Source: Larimichthys crocea
Taxonomy: Eukaryota; Chordata; Actinopteri; Sciaenidae
Direction of reading: 5' to 3'
Length of the DNA: 64,000 bases
Assembly (NCBI RefSeq): GCF_000972845.2
Contig: NC_040032.1
Coordinates: 7,662,251-7,726,250, forward strand
The position numbers were made by a program, and so were the translations under genes. The notes beneath the pieces are model-generated. The model had not been told where the DNA came from, made no database searches, and saw only the letters and a program-made list of their open reading frames with translations. The first letter of the stretch is position 1. Every line of letters begins with the position of its first letter. Positions 33,312-44,476 of this stretch are shown piece by piece.

Positions 33312-33899
33312 TGTGTCTTTCACATGTATAAGTGTAAATGCAGGCAAGCTGTCTGAAACTTGCTGTGATTGTTAAGTTAAGGTAAGTTAAGTTCAGTTAA
33401 GTTAAGTTCAGTTCAGTTACTAAGGCAGTTGTGAAAGATGACCTGCAATAACTTCTGTCGAAACATGTCAATCTTATACAACATAATGTGGACAGAATAT
33501 GACATGTAATACTAACTGTATGTTCAATATCATAACTGCACATACATTTGTGTTTTTCACATGTATACGTGTAAATGCAGGCAAGCTGTCTGAAACATGC
33601 TGTGATTGTTCAGTTAAGTTAAGTTAAGTTAGTTGCACTCAGTCGGTATTCAGCAAGGGGTTTTTGTAGGGAAAACATTCTATCAGTGAAATAAGTACAC
33701 CGTCATGAAAGCTGTAGTATGTCTGTGTAACTTCAACAATTACATCCTCTGTGTCTTTCACATGTATAAGTGTAAATGCAGGCAAGCTGTCTGAAACTTG
33801 CTGTGATTGTTAAGTTAAGTTAAGTTAAGTTCAGTTACTAAGGCAGTTCATATGAAGTGCATTAGTGATTAGTATTTCATTAGCTATTTTTTTATTGCA
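33312..33899 (+). repeat. Mosaic repeat, three forward units with AAGTT arrays
   Basis: The module TTTCACATGTATAAGTGTAA to CTGTGATTGTTAAGTTAAG occurs at 33317, about 33556 and 33757, each followed by an AAGTT/CAGTT array. The 31155-type motif recurs at 33484-33545. Confidence 0.87.
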
Positions 33900-35070
33900 A
33901 GGGCCCGTCCATCGCTGCTTGCAGCTTTAATTTTTATTTTTCTTCAGTTTCCAAAAGTAAATCTCATTTTCGACTGCCCATATCCCCCCGAAAACTCTGG
34001 AAAATTTACCTACCCCACCAATGTCGGGCGTAAAATTATGTATTTTGGGGGTCTCGCACATGGACGTACACATATGGCTCTACAGCGCCACATAGGTATG
34101 CGTTTTTGGAGGTGCCCCTCGCCATGGTTTCGCCCACGTGTACGAAACTTGGTGGGAGTATGTAACATGCCCAGACGCACAAAAAAGTCTCTTGGTGCCC
34201 CGGGCTACAGTGAAGCGTACGGTGTCCAATTTTGTCAAATTTGGACTTTTCGGGTTTTGGGGTCATTTCCAAGGGTCGCATTTGAACGAACTCCTCCTAG
34301 GGATTTTATCCGATGTGCTTGAAACTTGGCGTGTGTGTTCTCAAGGCCTCAACAATGAAAAGTTATTAAAATCTCAACTTTTCATCAGAGGGCGTGGTCG
34401 TGATGGTGCGTCAAAGTCAACGCTGCCGATTTAAAAAAAAAAAAAGAGACTCCATTTACTTTTGGGCTGATTTTCGGGGAAAAGTGTTGGGCTATCATAT
34501 ACTTTGTCAGAGTGTCTGAAACTTCTTGTGGTTGTTAAGACCAGTATTCAGCAAAATTCGGCTGTATAATTAATTAGGGGCGGGGCAAAAGTGCTCTATA
34601 GGGCCCCCTTGAATTTTTCTTTGGAACAGCCCCGCCACAGTTTTGGACACAGAGTCACGAAACTCAGCTGTATTGTAGAACATGGCAGGACTTACAAAAA
34701 GTCTCTTGGAGCAATGGGCTACAATGAACAGGGAGTGAGATATTTAATAATAAAAATTGCCATTTACGGTTTCGGGCTCATTGAAAAGGGGTCATGTTTG
34801 AACGAACTCCTCCTAGGGATTGTATCCAATTCACTTCAAACTTGGTAGGAGTGTTCATATAGACTTCCTGAGTAAAAGTTAGCAAAATGATGAATTTTGG
34901 GGAAACTCTGTGGGCATGGCGATCCATAAAAAAATCCAAAGAAGTAATTGGCAGGAAGCACCTTCTCAGAGCTGTCTGAAACTTCTTGTGGTTATTAAGT
35001 CCAATATTATAAAGACCAATATTATGCACATTTTGACACGTGCGCACATCTGCGAGGGCCCGACCATCGC
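33900..35070 (+). repeat. GGGCCCGAGCAC element, copy 5
   Basis: It begins GGGCCCGTCCATCGCTGC TTGCAGC, the module that elsewhere ends a copy, and runs through the body to CGAGGGCCCGACCATCGCTG at 35070. The final TTGCAGCTTTAAT is replaced by a T-run and the reverse L2 copy. Confidence 0.82.
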
Positions 35071-35089
35071 TGCTAATTTTTTTTTTTTA

Positions 35090-36371
35090 TGACTCCTCTT
35101 CTGTTTGTTTTATCTTTAAATAATATAGGTGGACGGGGGACAGACACAGTCTCTATACTAAAGGACTGGGTGGGCAACTGCTCTAATGGAGGCGCAGAGA
35201 AGCGTGTAAGACTGCAGCTCTGCTTCCTGGTCTCAACTCTGGGTTGTCGACATGGTTTTGGTCAGCTAATAAACTTGGCCATATTTCTAGATATGAGAGC
35301 TGCTCCATCCAAAGTGGGATGGATGCCGTCTCTCCTAATCAGACCAGGTTTTCCCCAGAAAGGTGTCCAATTATCTATGAAGCCCACATCGTTTGCTGGA
35401 CACCACCTCGACAGCCAGCAGTGAAATGACGACATGCGGCTAAACATGTCATCACTGGTCACATTGGGGAGGGGACCAGAGAAAACTACGGAGTCCGACA
35501 TCGTTTTGGCGTATTCACACACCGATGAAACATTAATTTTAGTGACCTCCGATTGGCGTAACCGGGTGTCATTACCGCCGACGTGAATAACAATCTTACT
35601 GTATTTACGCTTATCCTTAGCCAGCAGTTTCAAAAAAGACTCGATGTCGCCCGCTCTGGCCCCCGGGATGCATTTAACTATGGCCCCCGGTGTCGCTAAC
35701 TTCACGTTTCGGACTATGGAGCTGCCAATGACCAGAGTTGGCCTCTCAGCGGGTGTGTCGCTGAGCGGGGAAAATCTGTTTGAAACGTGGAGCGGTTGGT
35801 GGTGTACCGTGGGCTTCAGTTTGGGGCTATGCCTCCTTCGAACAGTCACCCAGCCTCCCGGCTGCTCGGGAACTACCGGGGGACGGCTAGCTGAAGCTAC
35901 CTGTGGCTGTACCGCACTGGCTACAGGGGACTGGCTAACTATCTGAGCTACTGACTGTTCGGTGGTGCGGTACCGTGCCTCTAACTCACTGACCCTCGCC
36001 TCCAGAGCTACAAATAAACTACATTTATTACAAGTACCGTTATCACTAAAGGAGGACGAGGAGTAACTGAAAATGTGGCACACAGGGCAGGAGAGAGGAG
36101 GAGAGGAGAGAGGAGAGAGGAGAGAGACGCCATTGCTATAGCTAGGCTAGTTAGTGTGGCTAACAGAAACTGGAGAATCAGATTGTAGTTACTAGAGTTC
36201 AGAGACCTGTTCGTGCACAGACAGAACAAGTCAAAGAATAGTGCAGAGATAAGTAGATAGTTGCTGATGTGAGAAATATACGAAAATCTGTTTAGGTGAA
36301 CAGAGCTGAGAGCACCGTGGCAGCAACACCGATAACCGGAAGTGACACAATATGTTACCGTAAAGCACGTC
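35090..36371 (-). mobile_element. L2-type LINE, 5' half, reverse strand
   Basis: Same extent at the 5' end as the copy at 2888 (5' UTR starts at 36371). It includes ORF1 and ends in the inter-ORF spacer at AAACAGAAGAGGAGTCAT. Endonuclease, reverse transcriptase and tail are absent. It adjoins a GGGCCCG element on one side and a hAT end on the other. Confidence 0.87.
35262..36133 (-). pseudogene. L2 ORF1: zinc-ribbon, coiled-coil and SGNH esterase, N-terminal frameshift
   Basis: The best-preserved ORF1 in the window. The long frame (273 codons, 36083 down to 35262) has CNKC at residues 18-21, a coiled coil at about 24-46, a proline-rich linker and the SGNH esterase from about 117. Its catalytic blocks are Ser in GSS (121-122), GGND (169-172) and DGIHP with Asp252 and His255. 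The true start is the ATG at 36133. An indel in the CTCTCC-rich N-terminal codons puts that start in another frame, which stops at 36008. The protein would bind element RNA; the role of the esterase in the LINE is not settled. Compared with 3131-3986 it keeps the 17 bases lost there. Confidence 0.9.
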
Positions 36372-36680
36372 ATAAAGTGAAGTAAACCCAAAGGTGGTAT
36401 ATCGCACCGAGAGGTCTCACTTCACTGTCAAAGCCTCTTTGTCTTTATGTAAACAACCAGGAGCTTCGTGATTGATTCAAACTAAAGCAGAGACATAGCA
36501 GGAGACACTAGCAGCGTTTTTTCGTATTTCGTATCTTTGGGGGCTAGCTCGCTGAGTTTTTATCGCACAGTGAGACACATATCTTTATAAGATTTCTTTT
36601 TTTTTTTTTTTCACCGCGCCTCACCTGAAGTCCTCTGGCGCCCCCGAAGGGAGGCGCGCCTCACACTTTGAAAACCCCTG
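36372..36680 (-). mobile_element. hAT-type element, one end
   Basis: Read on the minus strand it begins CAGGGGTTTTCAAAGTGTGA, then GGCGCGCCTCCC and GGGGGCGCCAGAGG, a terminus typical of a vertebrate hAT (Charlie-like) group. The other end is missing because an L2 element adjoins at 36371. No target duplication can be tested and no transposase is seen. Confidence 0.6.
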
Positions 36681-37050
36681 AACTACATGATTGAACTTGT
36701 AGTTTTTTGTGATTTTGGACTGAGCATATAAGCAAAATCATTTAGATTGAGAAGTCATCAGTCTTTTACATTAATGTAAATGACATGACAAAGGTGATTT
36801 GCTCCTGCAGGGGGCACTGTTGCATCACAGGTAAGACTGCAGTTGCTTGTGCCTAGAGATGCTTAGAAAATGTCATCGTAAATTAAACACACACACACAC
36901 ACATAAACACATGCTCAAACAAAGTCTTGATTATCATTCAGATGCAGTCCATGTATGACCAATCATTTAACACCATCAAACAAACAAAATAAAGATTCAA
37001 ATCATCAGACAGCTAAACAAGTAAGCCAGGTTGCAACACCCATTTCCACA
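36681..37050. other. Unique stretch, no gene seen
   Basis: Contains the short phrase CTGCAGGGGGCACTGTTG, also at 10601, and a CA tract near 36888. Confidence 0.4.
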
Positions 37051-37054
37051 TCCA

Positions 37055-37236
37055 TGTACACGCACACACACAGGCGCACACACACACAAACCCTCCCTTA
37101 CACCCTTACACCAAAAACACACACACACTCGCACCTAAAGCAACAACTCTTTCTGCTTGCTTCAGTAAAGGCAGCAGTAAGATTAAAACATTTCACACAC
37201 ACACACACACACACACACATACCGACACACACACAC
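37055..37236. repeat. CA-rich low-complexity tract
   Basis: Several (CA)n runs with interruptions. The 105-codon Thr/His-rich frame is a by-product. Confidence 0.9.
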
Positions 37237-38570
37237 GTTGAAGAGGAAGGCAATGGCTGCTCTAATTCATAACAGAATTTATCTCATGACACTTTCCATA
37301 TAGAGCAGATCCAGAACTAGACCGTACTCTTAATAATATTATCTCCAAAGACCCAACACTTTCTACCATGAGCAAACACTTTGTGACAGTGGCAAGGAAA
37401 AGCTTACTTTTAACAGGCAGAAATCTGCTGAGTTGAGTGAGGTATGAGGTATTTGTATGATTCATGTAGGAACTACAAAGACACACAAAATGACCCGAGT
37501 TCTGCAGTCAGTAGGCGGTGACGATGGCAGGCTGAAAAGTCGGACAGCTTTTCACACGAACTGTTCACAAACACAGTTTATTTATTAAGTATTACGAACC
37601 CTTTAACTACCTGACCAGACTGTCACGAATCTGAATTGCTGACAAATTATTTGTTTTTCATAATTGCACCATTGACTTTTGATCTTTTGCATTGATAATT
37701 AAACTAGCAGAGCTTGATGTCCATCCAAACTTTCACAAACTGTAAACAGAACTTCAAGAATCCTGGATGCCTGAAATAACTCCCCTCACCTTACAAGTAT
37801 TGGATGTTTTAAAATCCTATTTCTAATTCCATAATGTAATACAATTAGTGATTATAACATCTTGGGTAAGTTTACATTTCAGATTTCCAAAAAGCAATAA
37901 AGTCTCTGCAAGTCCAAGCAATTACATTATGAGTATATTTCATGCCTGAAATAATGCAGTTGAATGTGAATAATGCACCGTGTTGTGTCCGCGTTGGGCA
38001 TCCATCTACACTATGTCAGATTTTTCCATCCCTGAGAAATGTTTCAATATCAATAATTTGAAAATGTGATTCAGAGAATCCAAAATAGAGAAAGATAGAT
38101 TACTCACTGTGTAGCAAATCCACCTTTATTTAACTTCTTCTGCTGCACAATAAATGCGGTCAAAAAAGAGATGAAAAGAGGTTTGCAGACAGTTATGAGC
38201 TGAGAGTCGATAGTACCAATATATCTTTTGAATAGACTGTATGAACTCATTGTCCCGTTAACACAGTTTACTTAATGAGCTTGCTATCTCGGAAAGCTAT
38301 TGTGACTGACTACCACGTTTAAGCCTGCCAGTTGACAGTTCTTCACCCACTAAACCTGTAAGAAGTCAACATGTCAACATGTCACAAGTGTCCTGCAGAG
38401 ACGGCATGTTAAGGGGTGTGAGAAGACCTTCATGGGATCACTCTTTACCTTAGTTAGTCAGTAGCATGTGTTACAGTCAAATCAAAACTAGTAGCAAATT
38501 ACAATTCAGATTCAGTTTTTCAATGCAATGATTCAAATTGAACAATACAAATTCAAATTATGTGATTCAG
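37237..38570. other. Unique stretch, no gene seen
   Basis: AT-rich with short frames only. Confidence 0.4.
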
Positions 38571-38822
38571 ATTCATTACATTACATTACATTACATTGCA
38601 TTTAGCAGACGCTTTTATCCAAAGCGACTTACAGAGGAGGACATAAGCTGAGAAAGGTGTAAAGGAGCACAGAGTAGTTGTTAGTTTTGTTAGTTTTGTT
38701 AGGCAGGGAAGCATTCTCGAAACAGAAAGGTTTTTACAAGTTTTTTAAAGGTTGAAAGGGATGTTGCTGTTCTAGTAGCCGTTGGTAGGTCATTCCACCA
38801 TTTGGGGACAACCACAGAGAAG
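38571..38822 (-). mobile_element. L2-like 3' tail with TGTAA repeats
   Basis: TTACATTACATTACATTACA then TTTAGCAGACGCTTTTATCC AAAGCGACTTACA is the reverse complement of a widespread teleost LINE/SINE tail (TAAGTCGCTTTGGATAAAAG). About 250 bases of body follow, ending near GGACAACCACAGAGAAG. No coding part remains. Confidence 0.7.
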
Positions 38823-39636
38823 TTTTTTTTTAATGCAATTATTCAAGTTAAGCAATTCCAAATCAATAATATAAATGATTCAAAATCAGTTTCTGGTGGC
38901 ACATATTTTAGCCCATTTTGGTCATTCTCCATTCCAGAAAGCACCTGAAGCTGTGGTAAATGCCACACTCAACTGATTACAAACTTACTGCACTTTTAGC
39001 AGATTAGTTACAACCAATAGAACAGTTTAGCTAGTGTAATCTAACAGTCCATAAATCCTGTTTGTGGATTATAACAAACATACAGATCATTCAATGGTGC
39101 AAACTTCTAATGATAGTAAATTTTCAGTGTAGCAGACAGACATACAGCAATGGATGATTTCATGAAATCAGACAGTGAGTTCCTCAAAATTAGTAACACT
39201 GTTGGAGGAGGTGCATTCACACCAGACTTCATTTAGCTTTTTTTGAGATCAGAAAGGTAAATGATGTGAAGATGGAATGACAGTGTATCCATGAAACCAC
39301 ATAGATGATGAACAGTTTTGTTGCTTGAAGGACAAGAGTAGTAGAGGTTTTTTTCAGTTTTTTAGTGTTTCCATTTAGACAGTGGACTGAAAATGCAATG
39401 CACAACAAGACATGTCTACTGCATTTTAAAATGTACCCACATAAGGTTGGACATGGCCTAACTACTAAGATTTCTTGTCTTTGCTTTTTTGACCTGCAGT
39501 ATTCTCAGTGTTTAAACCTGTCTCCCTCTTTCCCACCAACTGTTATCAACCTTCAATAAGACATATTGGTGGAAACTGCCATACAGACACTTATTACCAC
39601 ACCGTCTGTGTATTACAGTGTACAGTATGTGCTGCG

Positions 39637-39637
<1 letters not shown>
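38823..39637. other. Unique stretch, no gene seen
   Basis: AT-rich, no domain. Confidence 0.4.
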
Positions 39638-39688
<51 letters not shown>

Positions 39689-39690
39689 CT
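39638..39690. repeat. Compound (TG)n(AG)n microsatellite
   Basis: About 15 TG units then about 9 GA units. Confidence 0.97.
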
Positions 39691-41749
39691 GGGGCCTCTT
39701 GTGAATAGATCAGTGTTATTGCGTTTTTAAAACAGGCCACGGCTCAGCCTTGCAGACGTGTTTAAACGCTAACACAGCATACTGTCACTACTCGGATTTG
39801 TAAAGAAATCCTTCATAGATGACAAGGGAAGGTGGAGGAACGCAGGGATCAGAGGGAATGAAACAGGCACAGGAGAGGAGGGAGGCGTAAAATAAAAGAT
39901 GATATTTATTCTCACTGAGAGAAAACAGAGACCCTGTGCCCATGAATTATGTATCTGCAGGAACGGGCATCTCTTTGTGAGCGACAAAATGTTTATCAAA
40001 GGTGAGAGCTCTTTTTTTTTCTTTCTCTCGCTCTTCCTTTACTAGCACCTACAGTATCTACAGCTGCCATGTGAATGGGAAGAGAAGGAGATGAGGAGTT
40101 GCAATGTGTGAGATAGGGAAATAAAAGAGGGAAAAAGTGGAAAGAGAACAAGGAAGAAGGAAGAAAAAAGAATGTGACTGAGCTGTGTTGAAAAGTGCAT
40201 GCAAAATGGACATTAGAGCTCATTGGATCCTTCGTCATTGACTGTTTGCTTTATTTATTTATACTTAGTTTAGATTGATTTAGAGCCTGGATTTCAAATA
40301 CATTTCTTCCTTTATTGTTTGATTATTTTAGGCACTAGGTTCTATATTTTATTATTTTAATGAATATTATTTTAATGTATTTTATTATTTATTATCTGTA
40401 TAAATACTGGTAGAAAACAATTTACTGTGATACAAAGATGAGACAGTAGATACTTTTGAATGCTTTCACTGGCATTAAATTAAAAAGTTAAAGTTAAAAG
40501 AGACTGCAGAGTGTAGGACAGTACTGGTAGTACACAAATAAAGTTTCTTACAGAGACCTGGGGAAGTAGTACAGAGTAAACAAACATACAACATTCAGCC
40601 AAAGTAAAACAGTAACTGCCTGTTTCTTTCTTACTTAATTTATTTCCTGCCACTGTTTGCCGTTTCGCTCATTTTCAACTGCAGCCCTTTGGAAGTGTGT
40701 TCTAGAAGCAGTGACAGCATGAGAAACAAAGAAAGACACACAGACACACACGTCAAAAGGACAACACAAACAAGAAGATCCAGCCAACTGTAGATACGTA
40801 ACGGTTCAACACGGTGAATCATATTTATCTAACTTCAACTGTGGTGAACTTTGACACATACATTTGTGTAGATATAACAAGCCATCCTGACAGTGTCAAC
40901 CTTTGAGGAGATGAGAAGAGTCCAAATGGAGGAAGTTATAACATTCACTTTAATTTAGGTCCTCCGTCAGACTGGAAGGAATGTGTACCAGAATGTAACA
41001 TCACTTGATGTGGGGATTGTGTATTTACACATGAATACACACCTACACATACACACACAACACAATCTGCCAAATGATGCCCATCCAGACGGTTTTCTTT
41101 GAGGTGGCGCATCACACCGACTGCAGCGTGGAGGTGTGGTGAGCTTCACTTCAGATGTCAGCAGCATTGGATGGGCCTGTTACTCAAACACACCCTACCC
41201 TCAGATCAAAGCTGACAGGTCACTGATAAGAGAATTGCTGCTTCAATGACTTGAAATATAATTGACTTGTCGGCGTTCCCAGCTGTTGAAGAGACTAACA
41301 TTAAAACCATCCACAGGGAAATATTCGTCTCAATGTGACAGTGGGAAGAAATGAAGGGCCATTAGGAACGTCACTGCTGCAGGATTACTACAGCAGAGGG
41401 AAACTTTCAGTAAATGACGGGCTTGGAGTGTTTATTACAGCTCCAGAGACTTCACTTTTTTTTTTCATTTGGTTTGTTTGGCTGAGTGAGAAAGATTTGA
41501 TGAATACACCAAAACAAGTACAGCTTCACAAAACCAACACTGACTGTCAGCAGTGCGTCATGCTCGGGAAAATGGTGTGGTCAAGACTGAGATCCAAATT
41601 TCTGAGAGAAACAGTGAAGAAAATCAATCATTGGTTCAAACTACTTTGTCATTTTTAGTCCAAGAAATGAAGTCATAATTACTAATGAATATTTGTCAGG
41701 TGGCCTCATCATATCCCGCCTCTCCTCATCAACCACTCAGTATACTATA
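39691..41749. other. Unique stretch, no gene seen
   Basis: A purine/pyrimidine-rich part at 40010-40180 gives overlapping spurious frames. A 107-codon plus frame at 41335 has no recognised domain and no splice or codon support. Confidence 0.4.
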
Positions 41750-41751
41750 TA

Positions 41752-42100
41752 CAGTCGTCCCTCGCTATATCGCAGTTCACTTTTNNNNNNNNNNCGCGGA
41801 CTCGCTGTTTCGTGGATTTTTTTAGAGTAATTTTTCATGCTTTTTTTTACAGCGTACTGTACAGTATGAACTTGCATTGTGTTCTGCATCCTAAATTGGC
41901 AAGGGAGAACCGCACATGTGTTTCGTCCTGATAAACTAAGGGAGTACTGTACAAAATGCGTGTAAAAAGGTGTATAAAAGTGTGTGGTTAGGGTTTTAAC
42001 GGCCTTAAAACATGATAATAAATTGTAAAACGATTTTGCAGATTCGTTTATTGCGGGTTATTTTTAGAACGTATCCCCCGCGATAAACGAGGGACCACTG
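41752..42100. mobile_element. pogo/Tigger-like MITE, second copy, with 10-N gap
   Basis: Same termini as the element at 6784 (CAGTCGTCCCTCGC... and ...GAGGGACCACTG) with TA on both sides (41750-41751 and 42101-42102). Ten N at 41785-41794 interrupt it near the left end. Confidence 0.88.
41785..41794. other. Assembly gap (10 N)
   Basis: Ten N inside the MITE. The sequence on either side still fits the copy at 6784, so little or nothing may be missing. Confidence 0.99.
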
Positions 42101-42102
42101 TA

Positions 42103-42759
42103 CAGTGAACACACGCCAAGGTGATGAAATTTTACTTTTTTACAAGCGTATCATTTTTAGGTTGTTTTCATTTTCATTTGTTAGAGAACAAAAAAGTTCA
42201 AGTGTCAAGTGTGGCAGAAAAGCAGCGGGAACTTGATGCAAAATGTGTAAATGGGGCCAAAAGCTTGGAGATGGTGATACTCACAGGGCTGGTTGGCGCT
42301 GTCACGATAACTCCAATGATTCTTTATTTTCCCTGTGCTGTTCTGTTGCTCCCCCTGTCATGTTGCTAAACATTTTGTTCAATAAAAAGTTGTTGAAGAG
42401 TGAAAATAAAGCTTAGCTCAGGCATGAACAGTACAATAAGTTCAGACAGTTAAGATTGCAGACTTTGGAGGAAAGTTCTTGTGGAGCAGTCCTATATGGT
42501 GACAGAGGAGGTTAAAGAAAAATGAATGGTGCAACACAGACAGAAATCGATGGTGCTTCCCCTGTTTTGGACTCCTGTACTCTCAGTAATCACAGTGTTA
42601 AGATGGCTTGGTACTGGAAAATGGTGAGAATTTGCCTGTCAAAATACAATCAAATATTTTGCCTCCTTTTTTTTATTTTGATGCACCTTGACCATTTCCA
42701 ATGTCCAGTCCTTAAGCCTTAGTAGGCATAGTAGGCAGCATCATGTTTTCCTTTCCTTG
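42103..42759. other. Flank between MITE and LTR, no gene seen
   Basis: Unique non-coding sequence shared with 48930-49600 in copy B. Confidence 0.5.
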
Positions 42760-43857
42760 TGTGGCAGTGGGAGTAAGAGCTCTTGTCTCCCTCTTGCTCT
42801 TTGACTCTGAGCCTGCCTAATTCCGGGGTGTGTGGCTTAATTAGCCAATCATAATTAGGCCGTAGCTAATAAGGGGTAGGGTGTACTTCGGCCCGCCTCT
42901 TGCTTTGTCACCCCGTAGACACGCCCACCTCCTGGTCGCCTCATTCCGTGCTCACACGAGCAGGTAAGTTAGCGGTAGCTTTACCGTTGCATCAGCGTGA
43001 TTTTTAGATGTTGGCTTGGTGTTTTACCAGCAGCCTTGTTCTTATCAGGCAGCGTTGTGTGCCCCCCTCCCGTGCCGAATGCCCCGTGTGTCCAGATGAA
43101 AGCATAAAGCTCTCCCCGAGCGTCAGACTGCCCTATCGGTATGTGCACCTCATGATAGCCTGTTAGGCTCGCACACAGGTATGAACACAATTGTTTGTTT
43201 GTGTCAGGGCCATGTCGAGAAGCCCTGCGTTTTGACTCCGCTGCTGTGAGGTCCGGTCTAGCCTGTCACCCCGGCGGTGTTGTCCGGTTATCCTTTGCAG
43301 CTGTAGGCACTGCTTTTGGAGTCGGCTTCGACGGCTGATCCGCATCCGGGCTGCATGCTCGGCCCTGAACGCCATGGTCTACTGGCCAGTGGTGTGGATT
43401 AATGTGCCGTTGTGTTTAACAGGAATCAAATACTGTATTAACAGAGCTCACTCTAATTTGTTTATCTATTATTCCGACCCAGGTTTGGACGGACGTGTGG
43501 TTGAATCCAGCTGTTTGTTTTTCTGTTATCGGTGATTTCAGTTATTCAGTCATTATTTACTGAATTGATTTACTGTTTTTTTGTTTTGTTTTGTTTGGTG
43601 TTGTTTTGGGTTAAGTTTGGTTAGGTCTTGATTTATGTATTTTTGTTAACTACATTACTTTTGTTTACCTGCACCAGTAGTAGACCACTGGTAGCTGGTA
43701 TTGTTTCCTTTTGTTGCAACTTAGTTGCTGCCAATTTATGGTTGATTGTTTTCTTTCTCTGTTTGTTGATGAATCCAACGGATTGTTTTCATATTGTCCT
43801 TTAAGGTGCTCAGAGCTGAAGGTGGTGGTCCTGGTGTCCTCGGTGGTGGGTCCCCTT

Positions 43858-43890
<33 letters not shown>

Positions 43891-44268
43891 CGTCGGGCAC
43901 CCCGGATTTGTTCCTCCTGTTCCGTGTGTAATTACGCAGGTGGTCCGGGTGCTCCTTCCCTGGATTCCTCTCACTGTGTTGACCTCTCCCTCATCACCAC
44001 CAGTAGGCCTCAGCCCGATAGTGCTTCCCCTCCTAGATGAATGGTTGGTTTAAGTAAAAGTCTGTTTAATAAAATTGTATTTTTAACACAGGAACCACGT
44101 CTCCTTGCCACATTCATGACGAACCTGGCTGCCTTATAGCTAAGGTGCAATCTATTTTCCTCGGGTAGTTTCCCGAGGTGGCGTTGTCAGACAATAGTAC
44201 TAAGTATTTCCTCCATAAATATTTTTCCTTTTGTTTTTGTCTTCCTCCCCATTGCTCGTGCCGCCACA
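42760..44268 (+). repeat. 5' LTR of the gypsy relic, copy A
   Basis: Starts TGTGGCAGTGGGAG and ends GTGCCGCCACA, giving TGTGGC/GCCACA termini. About 1.5 kb. A polyadenylation signal AATAAAATTG lies at about 44069 and a (GT)n tract at about 43860-43890. No TATA box is obvious. An alternative 3' boundary is CTTGCCACA at 44112; the later one is preferred because a TGG-starting primer site follows it. Confidence 0.7.
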
Positions 44269-44272
44269 AAAC

Positions 44273-44290
44273 TGGCGTTGTCGGCAGGAT
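44273..44290 (+). other. Putative primer-binding site
   Basis: TGGCGTTGTCGGCAGGAT begins with TGG, as needed to pair with a tRNA CCA end, and lies four bases after the LTR end. The matching site in copy B is 51132-51149. The tRNA was not identified. Confidence 0.6.
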
Positions 44291-44476
44291 CATATTTTGT
44301 TGGCAAGAGACGTGATTTGTTTTCTTTTATCCTACAGTGTGGCCCAAGGTACAGTCGTATTTTGATAGCAGTGTTGGAGTCAAAACAGCAGTTGGTTTCT
44401 GTGTGACCTGAGCAGGTCGGTGTGTGTTCATTAAGGTCCTTTTCGATTTTGGTTTCTCTGTGTTGCTGGTTAGGCT

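Noticed and set aside
35262..36083. Domesticated host esterase gene
   Set aside because: The catalytic blocks are intact, but the start is out of frame, L2 5' UTR precedes it, and a second broken copy exists. It is better read as a LINE ORF1.
37055..37236. 105-codon Thr/His-rich frame
   Set aside because: Product of CA repeats.
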